Position numbers and translations under genes: made by a program
The notes under the pieces: generated by a model
Told to the model about the DNA's origin: nothing
Database searches by the model: none
Seen by the model: only the letters and a program-made list of their open reading frames with translations
From: Planctomycetota bacterium
Lineage (GTDB): Bacteria; Planctomycetota; SZUA-567; H5-PLA8
Length of the DNA: 64,000 bases
Direction of reading: 5' to 3'
Assembly (NCBI GenBank): GCA_016200135.1
Contig: JACQFI010000091.1
Coordinates: forward strand, 1 to 64,000
In this document: piece after piece, positions 1 through 8,371 of the stretch
Layout of the letters: each line of letters begins with the position of its first letter
Numbering within the stretch: the stretch's first letter is position 1

Positions 1-1
1 G

Positions 2-109
2 GCATGGGCGAGCGACCGAAACAACGCGCAGACAAAGGTGAACTGGCAATTCACCACTGCCAACGCAAGAACCAAGCTCCGACGCCTATACCCGCAGATT
101 CAGGCGTGA
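2..109 (+). CDS. Partial ORF end, transposase-like C-terminus
   Basis: An open frame enters from the left window edge and stops at TGA 107-109. Its peptide includes NWQFTTANARTKLRRLYP, which resembles from memory the C-terminal end of IS630-like transposases; this could not be confirmed. Only 35 codons are visible, so the gene may be complete outside the window or a remnant. The overlapping frame 1 is also open to TAG at 120, so coding status is uncertain. Confidence 0.35.
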   Translation, partial: AWASDRNNAQTKVNWQFTTANARTKLRRLYPQIQA

Positions 110-123
110 CGATCCACTAGACT

Positions 124-501
124 GTGACCATGGACCGCACGTCAACCGTCCCCCGCAAGCGCCATTGGTTCCAGATTCACCTGAGTACCGCCATGGTGCT
201 GATGTTTGTGGCCGGATTGTTCCTATGGGCAAACGTGCCTTTCTTACGTGTGACAAAAAGAGTGGGCTCCGTAGATGGAAGATATACTACGTACACTTGC
301 GTTAAGGGCGGTTGGCCGTTCTGCAAAGTAGAATCGGTGACCCAGCCGAAGGATAGCGTTCTTGAAAATAGCCTCGTCGATCCGATCTTCATTTGCTCAA
401 ATACTGCGACCGGGGTTGTCTTGCTCCTAATCGTTGCTTTTGTCTGCGAATCCCTGATCCGTCGCCGCGCGCGTGCAAAAGCCACGGAACCGAAGGACTA
501 G
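124..501 (+). CDS. Small two-helix membrane protein of planctomycete type
   Basis: A 125-residue protein of unknown function. A basic N-terminus with WFQIHLST is followed by a hydrophobic helix ending in LFLWAN (about residues 22-38). A hydrophilic, probably non-cytoplasmic stretch contains two Cys (CVKGG, FCKVE), and a second helix (about 91-108) is followed by an Arg/Lys-rich tail. The WFQ-HLST opening is frequent in Planctomycetes genomes, where such proteins are annotated only as hypothetical. GTG at 124 and ATG at 130 are both possible starts, and the ATG is more likely. The reading is visibly AT-richer than the next genes. Confidence 0.65.
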   Translation: MTMDRTSTVPRKRHWFQIHLSTAMVLMFVAGLFLWANVPFLRVTKRVGSVDGRYTTYTCVKGGWPFCKVESVTQPKDSVLENSLVDPIFICSNTATGVVLLLIVAFVCESLIRRRARAKATEPKD

Positions 502-543
502 AACTACATCCGGCAAATTCCGCAAGGTGGCCGCTCTATTATT

Positions 544-849
544 CTATTCTCCCGCGCCGATGATGAGCGAAAGGTTTTTTAGGTATGCTTTGTAGGACTT
601 GCGGCCGTGCTCCGTGATGCCGTATTCGGTGCGCGGCTTGCGGTCCACGAATGTTTTGGTCTCGGAGACGTACCCGGCCTTCACCAGGCGGGACATGTGC
701 GTCGAGAAATTGCCACTGGTCATCCCCGTCAGGCTCGACAGGAACAGGAAGTCCGCGGTCGCGCATTCGTAGAGAGCCGCCAGGATGCGCAAGCGCCCGG
801 GTTCGTGGATCAGGCCGTCCAGTTCGGGCGGCGAACCGTTCGCCTTCAT
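544..849 (-). CDS. Winged-helix transcriptional regulator (HTH_27 type)
   Basis: A 101-residue single-domain DNA-binding protein. The pattern EPGRLRILAAL, then TGMTSGNFSTHMSRL (recognition region), GYVSETKTF (wing) and RKPRTEYGITEHGR matches the PF13601-type winged-helix regulators that control adjacent membrane-protein genes. The start ATG (849) overlaps the stop of the upstream membrane-protein gene by 4 nt, so the two are probably translationally coupled. A much longer frame continues upstream in this phase, but it runs over the membrane-protein gene and is not real. It probably represses its own operon through the palindrome at 1604-1630 (inferred). The effector is unknown. Confidence 0.85.
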   Translation of the reverse strand: MKANGSPPELDGLIHEPGRLRILAALYECATADFLFLSSLTGMTSGNFSTHMSRLVKAGYVSETKTFVDRKPRTEYGITEHGRKSYKAYLKNLSLIIGAGE

Positions 850-1562
850 GCGGGTTCTCCGTTCGGCTGCGCATCCAGGCCCTGCTTGCGGAAGATCCGC
901 CAGCGGCGGTGCAGGGACGCGCCCATGATCACCATCAGCACGCCCAGTACCGGCGGCAGGAGCGGCATCAGGCGGTCGCACGATTCGGCCAGTGACGGAT
1001 GCAGGCGCACGACGACGGCGAGCACGCCCGCGGCCAGGAAGGCCGCGCCGGGCAGGAGGTACTCGAACAACTGCAACTGAACCGAGAGGTGAAAGAAGTA
1101 GCCGCCGCTCAGGAGCAGAAACGCGCAGAGAAAGATCAAGCCAATCCATTCGTTCTCGGCCAGCGCGGGGAACCGGTCCGCCAGCAGGCATACTCCGAGC
1201 ACGCCGAGCGGGATTCCGACGAACAGAATCAGCAGATCCAGGACCGTTGATTTGCGGAAGGACCGCACATGAAAACCATTCTTGGCGTGATGGCGTTCGG
1301 CCCAGAACGGCAGCAGGGCCATGCCGAGCCCGCACGCCAGCCCGATGGGCAGCGCGTAGGATGCGGCCGGACCTAATGAGGCCTTGCAGAAAAACAGGAC
1401 ACCGCCGAGCGCCATCATCCCGGCGCCCACGAGGGCGATCCCCAGGCCCTTCGACATCAGGACCGCTCTGCGCGCGAGCTGTTGGATGGCCGCCGCTTCG
1501 CTTTGCGGCGAACGTTCCGGTGAGCTTTGCGACGGGCTTTCCGGCAACTCTACGGCACTCAT
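846..1562 (-). CDS. Polytopic membrane protein paired with wHTH regulator
   Basis: A 238-residue integral membrane protein of unknown function. After a polar, Ser/Glu-rich N-terminus of about 35 residues there are about six hydrophobic helices: LGIALVGAGMMALGGVLFF, a segment before WAERHHAKNG, LLILFVGIPLGVLGVCLLA, then three more. It ends with a basic tail (RRWRIFRKQG). It is the first gene of a two-gene operon with the regulator at 544-849. Such regulator/membrane-protein pairs are common, and the membrane partner is usually uncharacterised. No transporter signature is recognisable. Confidence 0.75.
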   Translation of the reverse strand: MSAVELPESPSQSSPERSPQSEAAAIQQLARRAVLMSKGLGIALVGAGMMALGGVLFFCKASLGPAASYALPIGLACGLGMALLPFWAERHHAKNGFHVRSFRKSTVLDLLILFVGIPLGVLGVCLLADRFPALAENEWIGLIFLCAFLLLSGGYFFHLSVQLQLFEYLLPGAAFLAAGVLAVVVRLHPSLAESCDRLMPLLPPVLGVLMVIMGASLHRRWRIFRKQGLDAQPNGEPA

Positions 1563-1603
1563 GGTTCTTCTCCTCGTGGGACCCCGGCGGCCTTCTCTTC
1601 CTC

Positions 1604-1637
1604 AAACTAGTTTGTATTACAAAGTAGTTTTTGTCAA
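1604..1637 (-). promoter_or_regulatory. Near-perfect palindromic operator overlapping promoter
   Basis: AAACTAGTTTGTA (1604-1616), one T, then TACAAAGTAGTTT (1618-1630) form a 27-bp inverted repeat with one mismatched pair. The core TTTGTA-n-TACAAA is what winged-helix dimers of this family are expected to bind. Read on the minus strand, a perfect -35 box TTGACA (1637-1632) lies immediately upstream, so the palindrome fills the spacer/-10 region. It is 41 bp from the start codon of the membrane-protein gene. Autorepression is inferred from position. Confidence 0.65.
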
Positions 1638-1665
1638 GCGAAATCTTGGAAGCCCCGCCGCGGCG

Positions 1666-2973
1666 TCAGCCGCCGCTACGGATCTTCTTGAGGGCGCTGT
1701 TCGCGCGGCCGGAGAGGAAGCGGTTTTTGCCCTTGGCGATCTCTTCAAGGGCGGGAACGGCCGCCTTGGCGTCGGGACCGATGCGTTCGAGCGCCGAGAT
1801 CGCGGCGCCCGCAAAGGCCTCGTCGTTCTTCGCTGCGCTCAGGGCGTCGAGCAGCGGCGATACCGCTGGAGCGCCGATCTGGGCGAGCGCCTCGACGGCC
1901 AGATCGCGGCGCATGGGGTCGCGGCCTTGGGCTTCTTCGAGCAACGCGGGGCAGGCGGGCGCACCGTCCTTGCCGAACGTCTTCAACGACTTCAGGACCT
2001 CGACGTAGACCACCCAGTCCTTCTGCCGGACCGCCTCCGCAAGCACCGGAATGGCGGGTGCGCCGAGTTTGGGCAGCACCCGGGCGGCGCGCTCGCGCGC
2101 ATGGCTGTCAGGATCTTGCATGAGTGCGCCCACGGCCGCCGCCGCGGGCGCGCCGATCTTGCCCAGCGCCTGCTCAGCGGCGTTGCTCACGACGCAGTTG
2201 GTGTCCCCTTTTACGGCTGCAGGCACGCAGGCCAGGCATGCGAGATGCGACAGCATTTCACCGGGCAGTGCGCCTGCCTGCGCCAAGGCGGCCGCGGCCG
2301 CGGCGCGCAGGTTCACGCGTGCTTTTTCGTCCAACAGGGTCTGGTCGATGCGCTTGAGGAAGGCGTCCTTTACGTCGGGGTGGGAGGCCATCAGGCAGAG
2401 CGCCGCGTCGTCGCACAAGTCCTGGAGCGCGATGCTCTCGGCTTCGCGGAGCGCCGCTTCTTGTGGGCTCTGGCCTTTGACGTAAATCACGGAGGGCAGG
2501 GCTTGGGTGCGTTCCTTCGCATAGAGTTCCGCCACGCCGTCGCTTACGCTAAGCGTAAGCTTTACCGAGCCGGGCTTGTACCCGCCTGCTTCCTGACCGG
2601 CCGCGCCGGGCTGCAGCTTGCGTTCGAAAGCGGCGCGCATGGACACCAGCGGCGTCTTGGCGCCAGGCTGGGACAGACGGTACTGAAAGTACGCCTTCCA
2701 CAGCTCCGATGCGCTCACGCATTTAACGAGGCTCCCCGCGAGCACGGGCTCCGCCGAGACGGAGAATTCGCTCGGCGGCGCGGCGGCAGGCGGCGCGGGC
2801 GAGGCAGCGCCGGAAGACGGGGCGGCCGAAGGGGCCGTAGAAGGTACGGCCGGAGCCTCTGGCGTGAGCGGGGCCGCGGGCGGACTCTTTCCGCCGGAAC
2901 CGCACCCGGCGAGGAGCAGCACGAAGAGAACCGAGCCCGGCCCCGCGATCCCATTGCGTCGTGAACGATTCAC
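1666..2973 (-). CDS. HEAT-repeat lipoprotein
   Basis: A 435-residue predicted lipoprotein. The signal peptide ends in the lipobox LAGC (Cys24), followed by a Pro/Ala/Ser-rich tether to about residue 75. The C-terminal half contains PBS/HEAT-type helical repeats (for example QALGKIGAPAAAAVGAL, RVLPKLGAPAIPVLAEAV, EALAQIGAPAVSPLLDAL, ALERIGPDAKAAVPAL). These form an alpha-solenoid normally used for protein binding. The region between (about 75-230) matches nothing I know. The start is GTG at 2973, fixed by the signal peptide. It is probably anchored at the outer membrane facing the periplasm, with no catalytic motif. Confidence 0.75.
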   Translation of the reverse strand: MNRSRRNGIAGPGSVLFVLLLAGCGSGGKSPPAAPLTPEAPAVPSTAPSAAPSSGAASPAPPAAAPPSEFSVSAEPVLAGSLVKCVSASELWKAYFQYRLSQPGAKTPLVSMRAAFERKLQPGAAGQEAGGYKPGSVKLTLSVSDGVAELYAKERTQALPSVIYVKGQSPQEAALREAESIALQDLCDDAALCLMASHPDVKDAFLKRIDQTLLDEKARVNLRAAAAAALAQAGALPGEMLSHLACLACVPAAVKGDTNCVVSNAAEQALGKIGAPAAAAVGALMQDPDSHARERAARVLPKLGAPAIPVLAEAVRQKDWVVYVEVLKSLKTFGKDGAPACPALLEEAQGRDPMRRDLAVEALAQIGAPAVSPLLDALSAAKNDEAFAGAAISALERIGPDAKAAVPALEEIAKGKNRFLSGRANSALKKIRSGG

Positions 2974-3073
2974 ATCAAATGGCTTAACTCTGGTTTGAAA
3001 TTGTTCAACGTAAAGAAGCGGCGCTCGCGGAGATGCCGCGACATGGGCTTTCCGGAGCAGGCCGGACGCCGCT

Positions 3074-3454
3074 TCAATCTTTGGCGGCGAGCTTGTTCAT
3101 GTGCCGCAGGCGGTGGGCCATGATGCGCATCACTTCCACGGCGAAGTACGGCGTCTGCTGGATGAGGAACTCGAAGCGCCGCACGTCGATCGGCACGAGC
3201 TGGCATTCGGTGAGGGCCTTCGCGGTGGCGCTGCGTTCGGTGCCTTCCTCCAGGATGGCCATCTCGCCCAGGATGTCCCCTTTGCCGAGCGTATCGACCG
3301 GCTTGCCGCCGCAGCAAAGTTCCACCTGGCCTGACTTGATCAGGTACATCACCTTGCCCGGCGCGCCTTCGGCCAGGATGGTCGCGCCCGCGGGGAAGGT
3401 CTCGTAATTCGTGGTGTTCTTGAAAATCTCGATCGCCGACTTGGTCTTGGGCAT
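3074..3454 (-). CDS. Stand-alone cyclic-nucleotide-binding domain protein
   Basis: A 126-residue protein consisting only of a cNMP-binding (Crp/Fnr sensor-type) beta-roll. The phosphate-binding cassette is seen as GDILGEMAILEEGTERSATA, with Glu and Arg in the positions that hold cyclic nucleotide. It ends in a short helix (FAVEVMRIMAHRLRHMNKLA) and has no helix-turn-helix, channel or kinase partner. It is clearly paralogous to 24553-24945. Such single-domain proteins may act through protein contacts, and the partner is unknown. A weak AGGA ribosome site precedes ATG 3454. Confidence 0.85.
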   Translation of the reverse strand: MPKTKSAIEIFKNTTNYETFPAGATILAEGAPGKVMYLIKSGQVELCCGGKPVDTLGKGDILGEMAILEEGTERSATAKALTECQLVPIDVRRFEFLIQQTPYFAVEVMRIMAHRLRHMNKLAAKD

Positions 3455-3556
3455 GAGGATTCCTGTGCTCCGGTGTGGGTACGTTGCAAAGTGGAACCGG
3501 ATTCGATCACCGGCGTGTCAGGATCGCGTTAGAAAACGGTGAAGACCTGCAACGCC

Positions 3557-5239
3557 TCAAGGATCCTGTGGCGGAGGAGGCGGTCTGCGGCCGGGACCCC
3601 GCGGCGCCGGCGGGCGGTCGCCAGCGGGCGGACCGCCTTCGCCACCGGGAGGCCCGCGGCCTTCACCCGGGCCGCCGCGACCGCCGGGCGGGCCGCGGTC
3701 GACGTTCGAGGCTTCCACCGCGCCATAGTAGCCACCGATGATGTAGGGGAACTTGCCGGGCGTGACGTGATAGTGCCAGCCGCGCGCATCGTCTTTGTGA
3801 ACGTTGAACGCGTTGAGCGGGTTGTCCTTATCGTCCTTCGCCAGCGTGTCTTTCTTCTCGTACGGGCCGTAGATCGGGAAGCCGTCGAAGGCGAAGCCGA
3901 GCAGCGGCGAGTGTTCTTGGCCTTCGTCGGCCCAGGGCGAGCGCACGCAGACCGGGTACTTGTGGTAATGGTACATGCCGTCGGGGCTCGGATGCCCGCA
4001 GCAGCGGTCCATGATGTCGACGGCCTCTTCCATGCCGGCATCGAACGGGTTGTAGAAGACGACGCCGTTGGCCGCGAGGCCGACGGGCCCCATGTTCAGC
4101 GCGCGGTTCTTGTTCTTCGCGTCCATCGCCTTGGCGTTGGGATCGGGCTGCGGGTCGAGCGGCAACTTATAGGTGCGGTCCTGTTCCTGGATGGAGTTCG
4201 GATTCCCGAGATAGCCGGGGAAGATCGCTGTGGGGTGGTTGGGGAGATTCTTCGCCTTCACGACCAGAAACTTCTCGGTGAAGCTCACCGTTACGCTGTC
4301 GGGCACGTACGTGTCCTGCTTTACTTCGCGGCCTCTCAGGTCGAGAAAACCCGCGCGCAGCCAGGCGCTCATGTTGCCCGCGAACGGCGCTTCAAGCCGA
4401 GCCGCTTTGTAATACAGCCGTGCGGCCTGCGCGGCGGTGAAGGTCTTGGGCGTCTCGGTCTCGGACTTGAGGCGTTCGAAGTACCAGCGCCCGCCGAGCT
4501 GCACGAGCGTGGAGCCTTCCTGGAGCTTGACCTCCTTCGCCGCGCCCGCGTTCGCCAGAGCTTGGTCGAGTTCCTTCGGCGCGTCGATGCGCTCCAAGGA
4601 TACGTCGTCGAGCCAGAACGCGGCTTCCTTGGCGCTCGCGGCGGACCCGTTTCGATAACCGATGCTGAGGCGCAGCGTATCGACGTTGGGGAACGGGAGC
4701 TTGAATTCGAGTTCGTAGTCTTGCCAGACCACCGCGCCCTTGCGCTTGGCGAGACCGTTCGCGTCGAGGTCCTTGCGGCGCTGCTGGACGATGGGCCAGA
4801 GATATTTCACGACGCCGTCGAGCGCATCCTTGCCGCCCGTGGCGAAGAATTCGGCCTTCATGTACAGGTCGTGCTCGCCACCGACCGCGAAGCCATTCTC
4901 GGGCAGCCCGCGAAAGCGGAAGCGGAACCACCGGCCCTCGTCTGCTTTGAGGCCCTGCACTTCGGCCGTCACCGCGCCGGCGCGCTTGCCGTCGCCGTCC
5001 TTGTCCTCGCCCGAAGCGAAGACGACGCCCATGCTCGAGTTCTCGCGGCCCTTGAGGCCGACGAACGCGCGCGCCGCGTCGCCTTCGAGCACAAAGCCCT
5101 TGGTCTCCGCCTCCTTCGCGCCGGCTTCTTCGAACCCGCCGTTCTCAATGAGGTTCTCGCGCTCGGCGGCGGAAAGCGGCACCGCGAGTAACGCTGCCAG
5201 TGCAAGAATTCCGGTCAAAAGTACGATGTGGAGGCGCAT
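3557..5239 (-). CDS. Secreted YHYH-domain protein
   Basis: A 560-residue exported protein. The signal peptide (residues 1-24, ending LSAAE) is followed by LIENGGFEEAG, typical of the first strand of a carbohydrate-binding-like beta-sandwich (about 28-190). The C-terminal half is a YHYH domain: MDRCCGHPSPDGMYHYHKYP (about residue 410-430), then LLGFAFDGFPIYGPYE and WHYHVTPGKFPYIIGGYYG. The last 70 or so residues are low-complexity Gly/Pro/Arg. The YHYH family is widespread in marine bacteria and planctomycetes, and its catalytic role is not established. Histidine and paired Cys suggest metal binding (inference). Confidence 0.8.
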   Translation of the reverse strand: MRLHIVLLTGILALAALLAVPLSAAERENLIENGGFEEAGAKEAETKGFVLEGDAARAFVGLKGRENSSMGVVFASGEDKDGDGKRAGAVTAEVQGLKADEGRWFRFRFRGLPENGFAVGGEHDLYMKAEFFATGGKDALDGVVKYLWPIVQQRRKDLDANGLAKRKGAVVWQDYELEFKLPFPNVDTLRLSIGYRNGSAASAKEAAFWLDDVSLERIDAPKELDQALANAGAAKEVKLQEGSTLVQLGGRWYFERLKSETETPKTFTAAQAARLYYKAARLEAPFAGNMSAWLRAGFLDLRGREVKQDTYVPDSVTVSFTEKFLVVKAKNLPNHPTAIFPGYLGNPNSIQEQDRTYKLPLDPQPDPNAKAMDAKNKNRALNMGPVGLAANGVVFYNPFDAGMEEAVDIMDRCCGHPSPDGMYHYHKYPVCVRSPWADEGQEHSPLLGFAFDGFPIYGPYEKKDTLAKDDKDNPLNAFNVHKDDARGWHYHVTPGKFPYIIGGYYGAVEASNVDRGPPGGRGGPGEGRGPPGGEGGPPAGDRPPAPRGPGRRPPPPPQDP

Positions 5240-5433
5240 CGAGGTGTCTTCTCCGCAAGCGGCCCGGCGGCGGGCCGAGGGTTAACGCGAGAGTAACAGA
5301 AGCGGCAGGAAAGCACAGAGGGTGACGCCGCGCAAAATATCAGTTCCCCTTGCCGAGGCCGCCCAGTGGGGACAGACTGGAGGCGATTCCACGTAAGCCA
5401 CATTCCAAGCGCAGGCTGGGGGGCGCGCATCCC

Positions 5434-7197
5434 ATGATCGACACCGCCGCGATTGAGGCCGAGATACGCCGCCGGGCGGACTGGCACCTGAAGCAGACGC
5501 ATCTCTTCGTGGATTACTATCGCGTGCGGCGGCGGCTGGCGTATCCGCTGCCGGTGCGCGCGTTCCACATCTCCGAGATCAAGGTCCGGCGGGATTACTC
5601 GCGCGATTACCCCTGGGCGACGTGGATGACATGGGCGCTGGAGGAACGCATTGCGTGCCTGAGCTTTGCTGGCCATTCCCTAGATAACGCAGCCTGCCGC
5701 GAAGCCGCTGCGCGCGACGTTGAGGCGCTGGCCTCTTGGCCAGCGTACCGACAGTACGACAAGCCGGATCTTTCGCTCGGGCATGCGGCGCGGACCTTGT
5801 ATGCCAACGTCCGCTACAAGTGGCTCGATGACCGAGTGAGGTCGAAGATAAAAGAAGCGTTCGCACGCATCGTCGCGGACGCGCTGCCGTTTTCGGACAA
5901 GCTGCACGGCGCGTTCAAGACCAAAGAGGACGTGCTCAACAGCGAGAAGCCGGTGGCGGCACTGCACAACATTCCGATCATCGGGACCATCGGCGCGGCG
6001 CTCGCGGCGCGCGAGATCGGCCACGAAGCGATGGATGTATTCGACACGCGCCTCTTCGCGCTGCTCGGCGCGTTGCTGGATATGCGCAAGAGCGGGTTCA
6101 CCGAAGGCGTGGCGTACGACGACTACGTGCTCGACTTTGCCGCCGACTGGCTGGGCGCGCTGCCGGAAGACCGGCGCGCTCCGATTCTGGAACACCCGCG
6201 CCTGAAGGATTTCCTCGAACAGAGCTACATGCTGGCGGCACCGGGCGACGCGGTGGAAGTGGTGGAGATGAGCGACGTCGAGCCGCGCGAGATGCCGTTT
6301 CATCTTTCGGCACAGGCGAAACTGCAAATGTTGAAGAAGGACCGCGTCCGAGCGTGGCATCTAAGCCGTTGCGATCCAACAAAGTTACGAGCTGAGGCGT
6401 TAGTCACACTTCGATACGAGCTTTCGCCCGTCGAGCCGCTCGTTCCCCCCGCTGGCGCGCTGGATGCGCACTACGCGCTGGTCTTGCGCAGCGGGTGGGA
6501 GGCGAACGATGTCGCGGTGGCGGTCTCGGCGAGCAATTCGCCCATGGGCCACATGCATTGCGACGCGGGTTCGATCGCGCTCGGGTCGCGCGGGATGTGG
6601 CTCATCGCCGACCCCGGCTACCAGCAGTACATGAATACGCGCGAGCGCGAGTTCACGCTGGGCGTAAAGGCCCACAACGCGCCGGTGATCGGCGGCAAGG
6701 CGCAGGACCGCAAAGGCGTGAAGCGCCTGGGCCTCGAAGACCGCAACGGCGTGCTGCGCGCGGAACTCGACCTGACCGCGTGCTATCCGCCGGAGCTGAA
6801 GCTCGAAGCGGTGAAGCGCGCGGTCTGGCTGGTGGACAAACGCATCGCGATCGTGGCCGACCGCGTGCGCGGCGAGGGCGGCAAGCCCGCGGAGGCGCTC
6901 GACTATTACTGGCATGGACATGCCGCGGCCGCGTGGTGGGTGCAGGACCGCTGGGCGCGCGTGTACCACCCCGAAGCGCCCGACGCGGCGGTCTGGGTCG
7001 CGTCGCCGCAGGCGCGCATTCAGGAAGAGGGCGTGGACCGCCTGCCGGGCTCGCGCGGACAGATGACCCTCAGCACACCCGCCGATCCCAATGCGCCCAC
7101 GGTGTGGTGGATCTTCGCCGTCGGCGCCAAGCCGCTGGAACCGAAGGCGGAGGGCGGAAGGCTGCGGCTGGGCGACTGGGTGTTCGAAATCGACTGA
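5434..7197 (+). CDS. Heparinase II/III-like polysaccharide lyase
   Basis: A 587-residue protein with an N-terminal alpha-helical toroid (about 1-290) and a C-terminal beta domain. The C-terminal motif GHMHCDAGSIALGSRGMWLI with DPGYQQYM matches the heparinase II/III-type alginate/heparin lyase fold, where the H-x-D region helps form the active site. It probably cleaves uronic-acid-containing polysaccharide by beta-elimination. No signal peptide is visible, so a cytoplasmic role on oligosaccharides is possible. An upstream in-frame start at 5350 would add 28 unconserved residues, and ATG 5434 is preferred. The stop codon is directly followed by an inverted repeat. Confidence 0.75.
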   Translation: MIDTAAIEAEIRRRADWHLKQTHLFVDYYRVRRRLAYPLPVRAFHISEIKVRRDYSRDYPWATWMTWALEERIACLSFAGHSLDNAACREAAARDVEALASWPAYRQYDKPDLSLGHAARTLYANVRYKWLDDRVRSKIKEAFARIVADALPFSDKLHGAFKTKEDVLNSEKPVAALHNIPIIGTIGAALAAREIGHEAMDVFDTRLFALLGALLDMRKSGFTEGVAYDDYVLDFAADWLGALPEDRRAPILEHPRLKDFLEQSYMLAAPGDAVEVVEMSDVEPREMPFHLSAQAKLQMLKKDRVRAWHLSRCDPTKLRAEALVTLRYELSPVEPLVPPAGALDAHYALVLRSGWEANDVAVAVSASNSPMGHMHCDAGSIALGSRGMWLIADPGYQQYMNTREREFTLGVKAHNAPVIGGKAQDRKGVKRLGLEDRNGVLRAELDLTACYPPELKLEAVKRAVWLVDKRIAIVADRVRGEGGKPAEALDYYWHGHAAAAWWVQDRWARVYHPEAPDAAVWVASPQARIQEEGVDRLPGSRGQMTLSTPADPNAPTVWWIFAVGAKPLEPKAEGGRLRLGDWVFEID

Positions 7198-7277
7198 AAT
7201 CCATTTCCGATTTTAGATTTCCGATTGAACAGCTCTTGATTCCGAAGTCTCAATCGGAAATCCAAAATCGAAAATGG
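7197..7277. repeat. Intergenic inverted repeat, family A
   Basis: Arms 7201-7227 and 7251-7277 are 27 bp each and pair at 25 of 27 positions around a 23-nt loop. They consist of the phrase GATTTCCGATTTTGG. The element starts at the stop codon of the lyase gene and ends 3 nt from the stop of the convergent dioxygenase gene. Related elements occur at 23367-23503 and 25721-25800. It could serve as a bidirectional transcript-end structure. Confidence 0.85.
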
Positions 7278-7279
7278 CG

Positions 7280-8164
7280 TCAACAGGACGCCGGCGTGCC
7301 GTCGGTTTCCACGAATTGCGCGGCGTGTTCGGCTTTGCTCACCAGGCGCGTGTGCGCGGCGCGGTAGAAGAGCTGCGCGGAGCGGCGGCGCAGGGACGAG
7401 CGGTTCGGCGGCGTGTAGTGCGGGAGCATCACGGAAAAAAGAAGCACGCCGCCGGCGCGCATCTCGATGGGCACGGCGCTGGAGTAATCGAGACGGCCCG
7501 CGGCAATGGTGCAGTCGTCGAGATGAACGTGCTTCTTCGGCCCGTGCTTGTGCGCGCCGGGCAGCACGTACATACAACCGTTCTCAACGGTGGCGTCGTC
7601 GAGCGCGATCCAGACGTCCACGCCCGCGTCGTACGGTTCGTAGTCGAAATACGCGCTGTCCTGGTGCCACGGTTTGGCAGAACCGATGAAGGGCGGCTTG
7701 CAGAGAGCCATGTCGCCGTTAAGGATCGGCGCGGGGCCGACCAGCGCTCCGAGCAACGCGAGCAGATGCGGATGTTCGGCGAGGTGCTTGAAGGCGGCGC
7801 TGCCGCGGCTCGGAAAGCTGAACTTGCGCACGCAGCCTTCGAGTTCCTCATGCGTGGCCTTGGCGAGGTCGAAGTTCGCGCTGGGTTCGAAGAGCACGCC
7901 GTGCTTGTCTCCGGTGCGCTCGATCTTCAGGCCCGAATAATTCTTCATGCCAGCCCAGTCGCTCTGGACCACGGGCGTCTTGCCGGTGCGGGCTTCGGCA
8001 ACGAGATTGCGCAGCATTGCGCTCATGGCGGATTTTAGCGCTTCGGTTTCACTTGAAGAAAGAAAACCGTCAAAGGGAAGACAGCCGTCGCGTTCAAAGC
8101 GTGCACGGTGTTCGGCGTTCAAGGCGGCGGGGCAGCGTTCGAGATCCTGGGCGGCGGCGGGCAT
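7280..8164 (-). CDS. Phytanoyl-CoA dioxygenase (PhyH) family enzyme
   Basis: A 294-residue Fe(II)/2-oxoglutarate-dependent oxygenase. The facial triad is visible as H167-x-D169 in KPWHQDSAYF and a distal His in VMLPHYTPPNRS (about residue 249), followed by basic residues that would bind 2-oxoglutarate. The family hydroxylates diverse small molecules, and the substrate cannot be predicted. ATG 8164 is chosen because AAGGAG lies 9 nt upstream; an upstream start at 8200 lacks one. The gene is downstream of and co-oriented with the AraC regulator at 8372-9181, with hairpin repeat 8267-8359 between them. Confidence 0.85.
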   Translation of the reverse strand: MPAAAQDLERCPAALNAEHRARFERDGCLPFDGFLSSSETEALKSAMSAMLRNLVAEARTGKTPVVQSDWAGMKNYSGLKIERTGDKHGVLFEPSANFDLAKATHEELEGCVRKFSFPSRGSAAFKHLAEHPHLLALLGALVGPAPILNGDMALCKPPFIGSAKPWHQDSAYFDYEPYDAGVDVWIALDDATVENGCMYVLPGAHKHGPKKHVHLDDCTIAAGRLDYSSAVPIEMRAGGVLLFSVMLPHYTPPNRSSLRRRSAQLFYRAAHTRLVSKAEHAAQFVETDGTPASC

Positions 8165-8266
8165 GCGGGGGCTCCTTTTGTTCGTACCCGAGGATAGCAT
8201 ACACGCAGACCGGAGCGCGTCTTTGGCCGTGAGCGAGATGGTTTTACCCGAATCCGAGGTGTGATT

Positions 8267-8359
8267 TTACCGCAGAGACGCTGAGTACGTGGAGAACAGC
8301 ACGGAACGATTAATTTTATTCCATTCCTTTCTCCGCGTGCTCTGCGCCTCTGCGGTGAA
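8267..8359. repeat. Intergenic inverted repeat, family B (CGCAGAG phrase)
   Basis: Left arm CCGCAGAGACGCTGAGTACG (from 8270) and right arm ending CTCTGCGCCTCTGCGG (to 8355) are imperfectly complementary over about 28 bp, with an AT-rich loop (taattttatt). A variant of the same phrase, CACAGAG, forms the element at 51876-51956. It lies between the AraC gene and the PhyH gene on the same strand, so it could separate their transcription. Confidence 0.8.
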
Positions 8360-8371
8360 TGGTTTTCGTTG

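Noticed and set aside
1384..2964. Plus-strand open frame opposite the HEAT lipoprotein gene
   Set aside because: It crosses the operator and the membrane-protein gene, and the translation is low-information Arg/Gly/Ala text.
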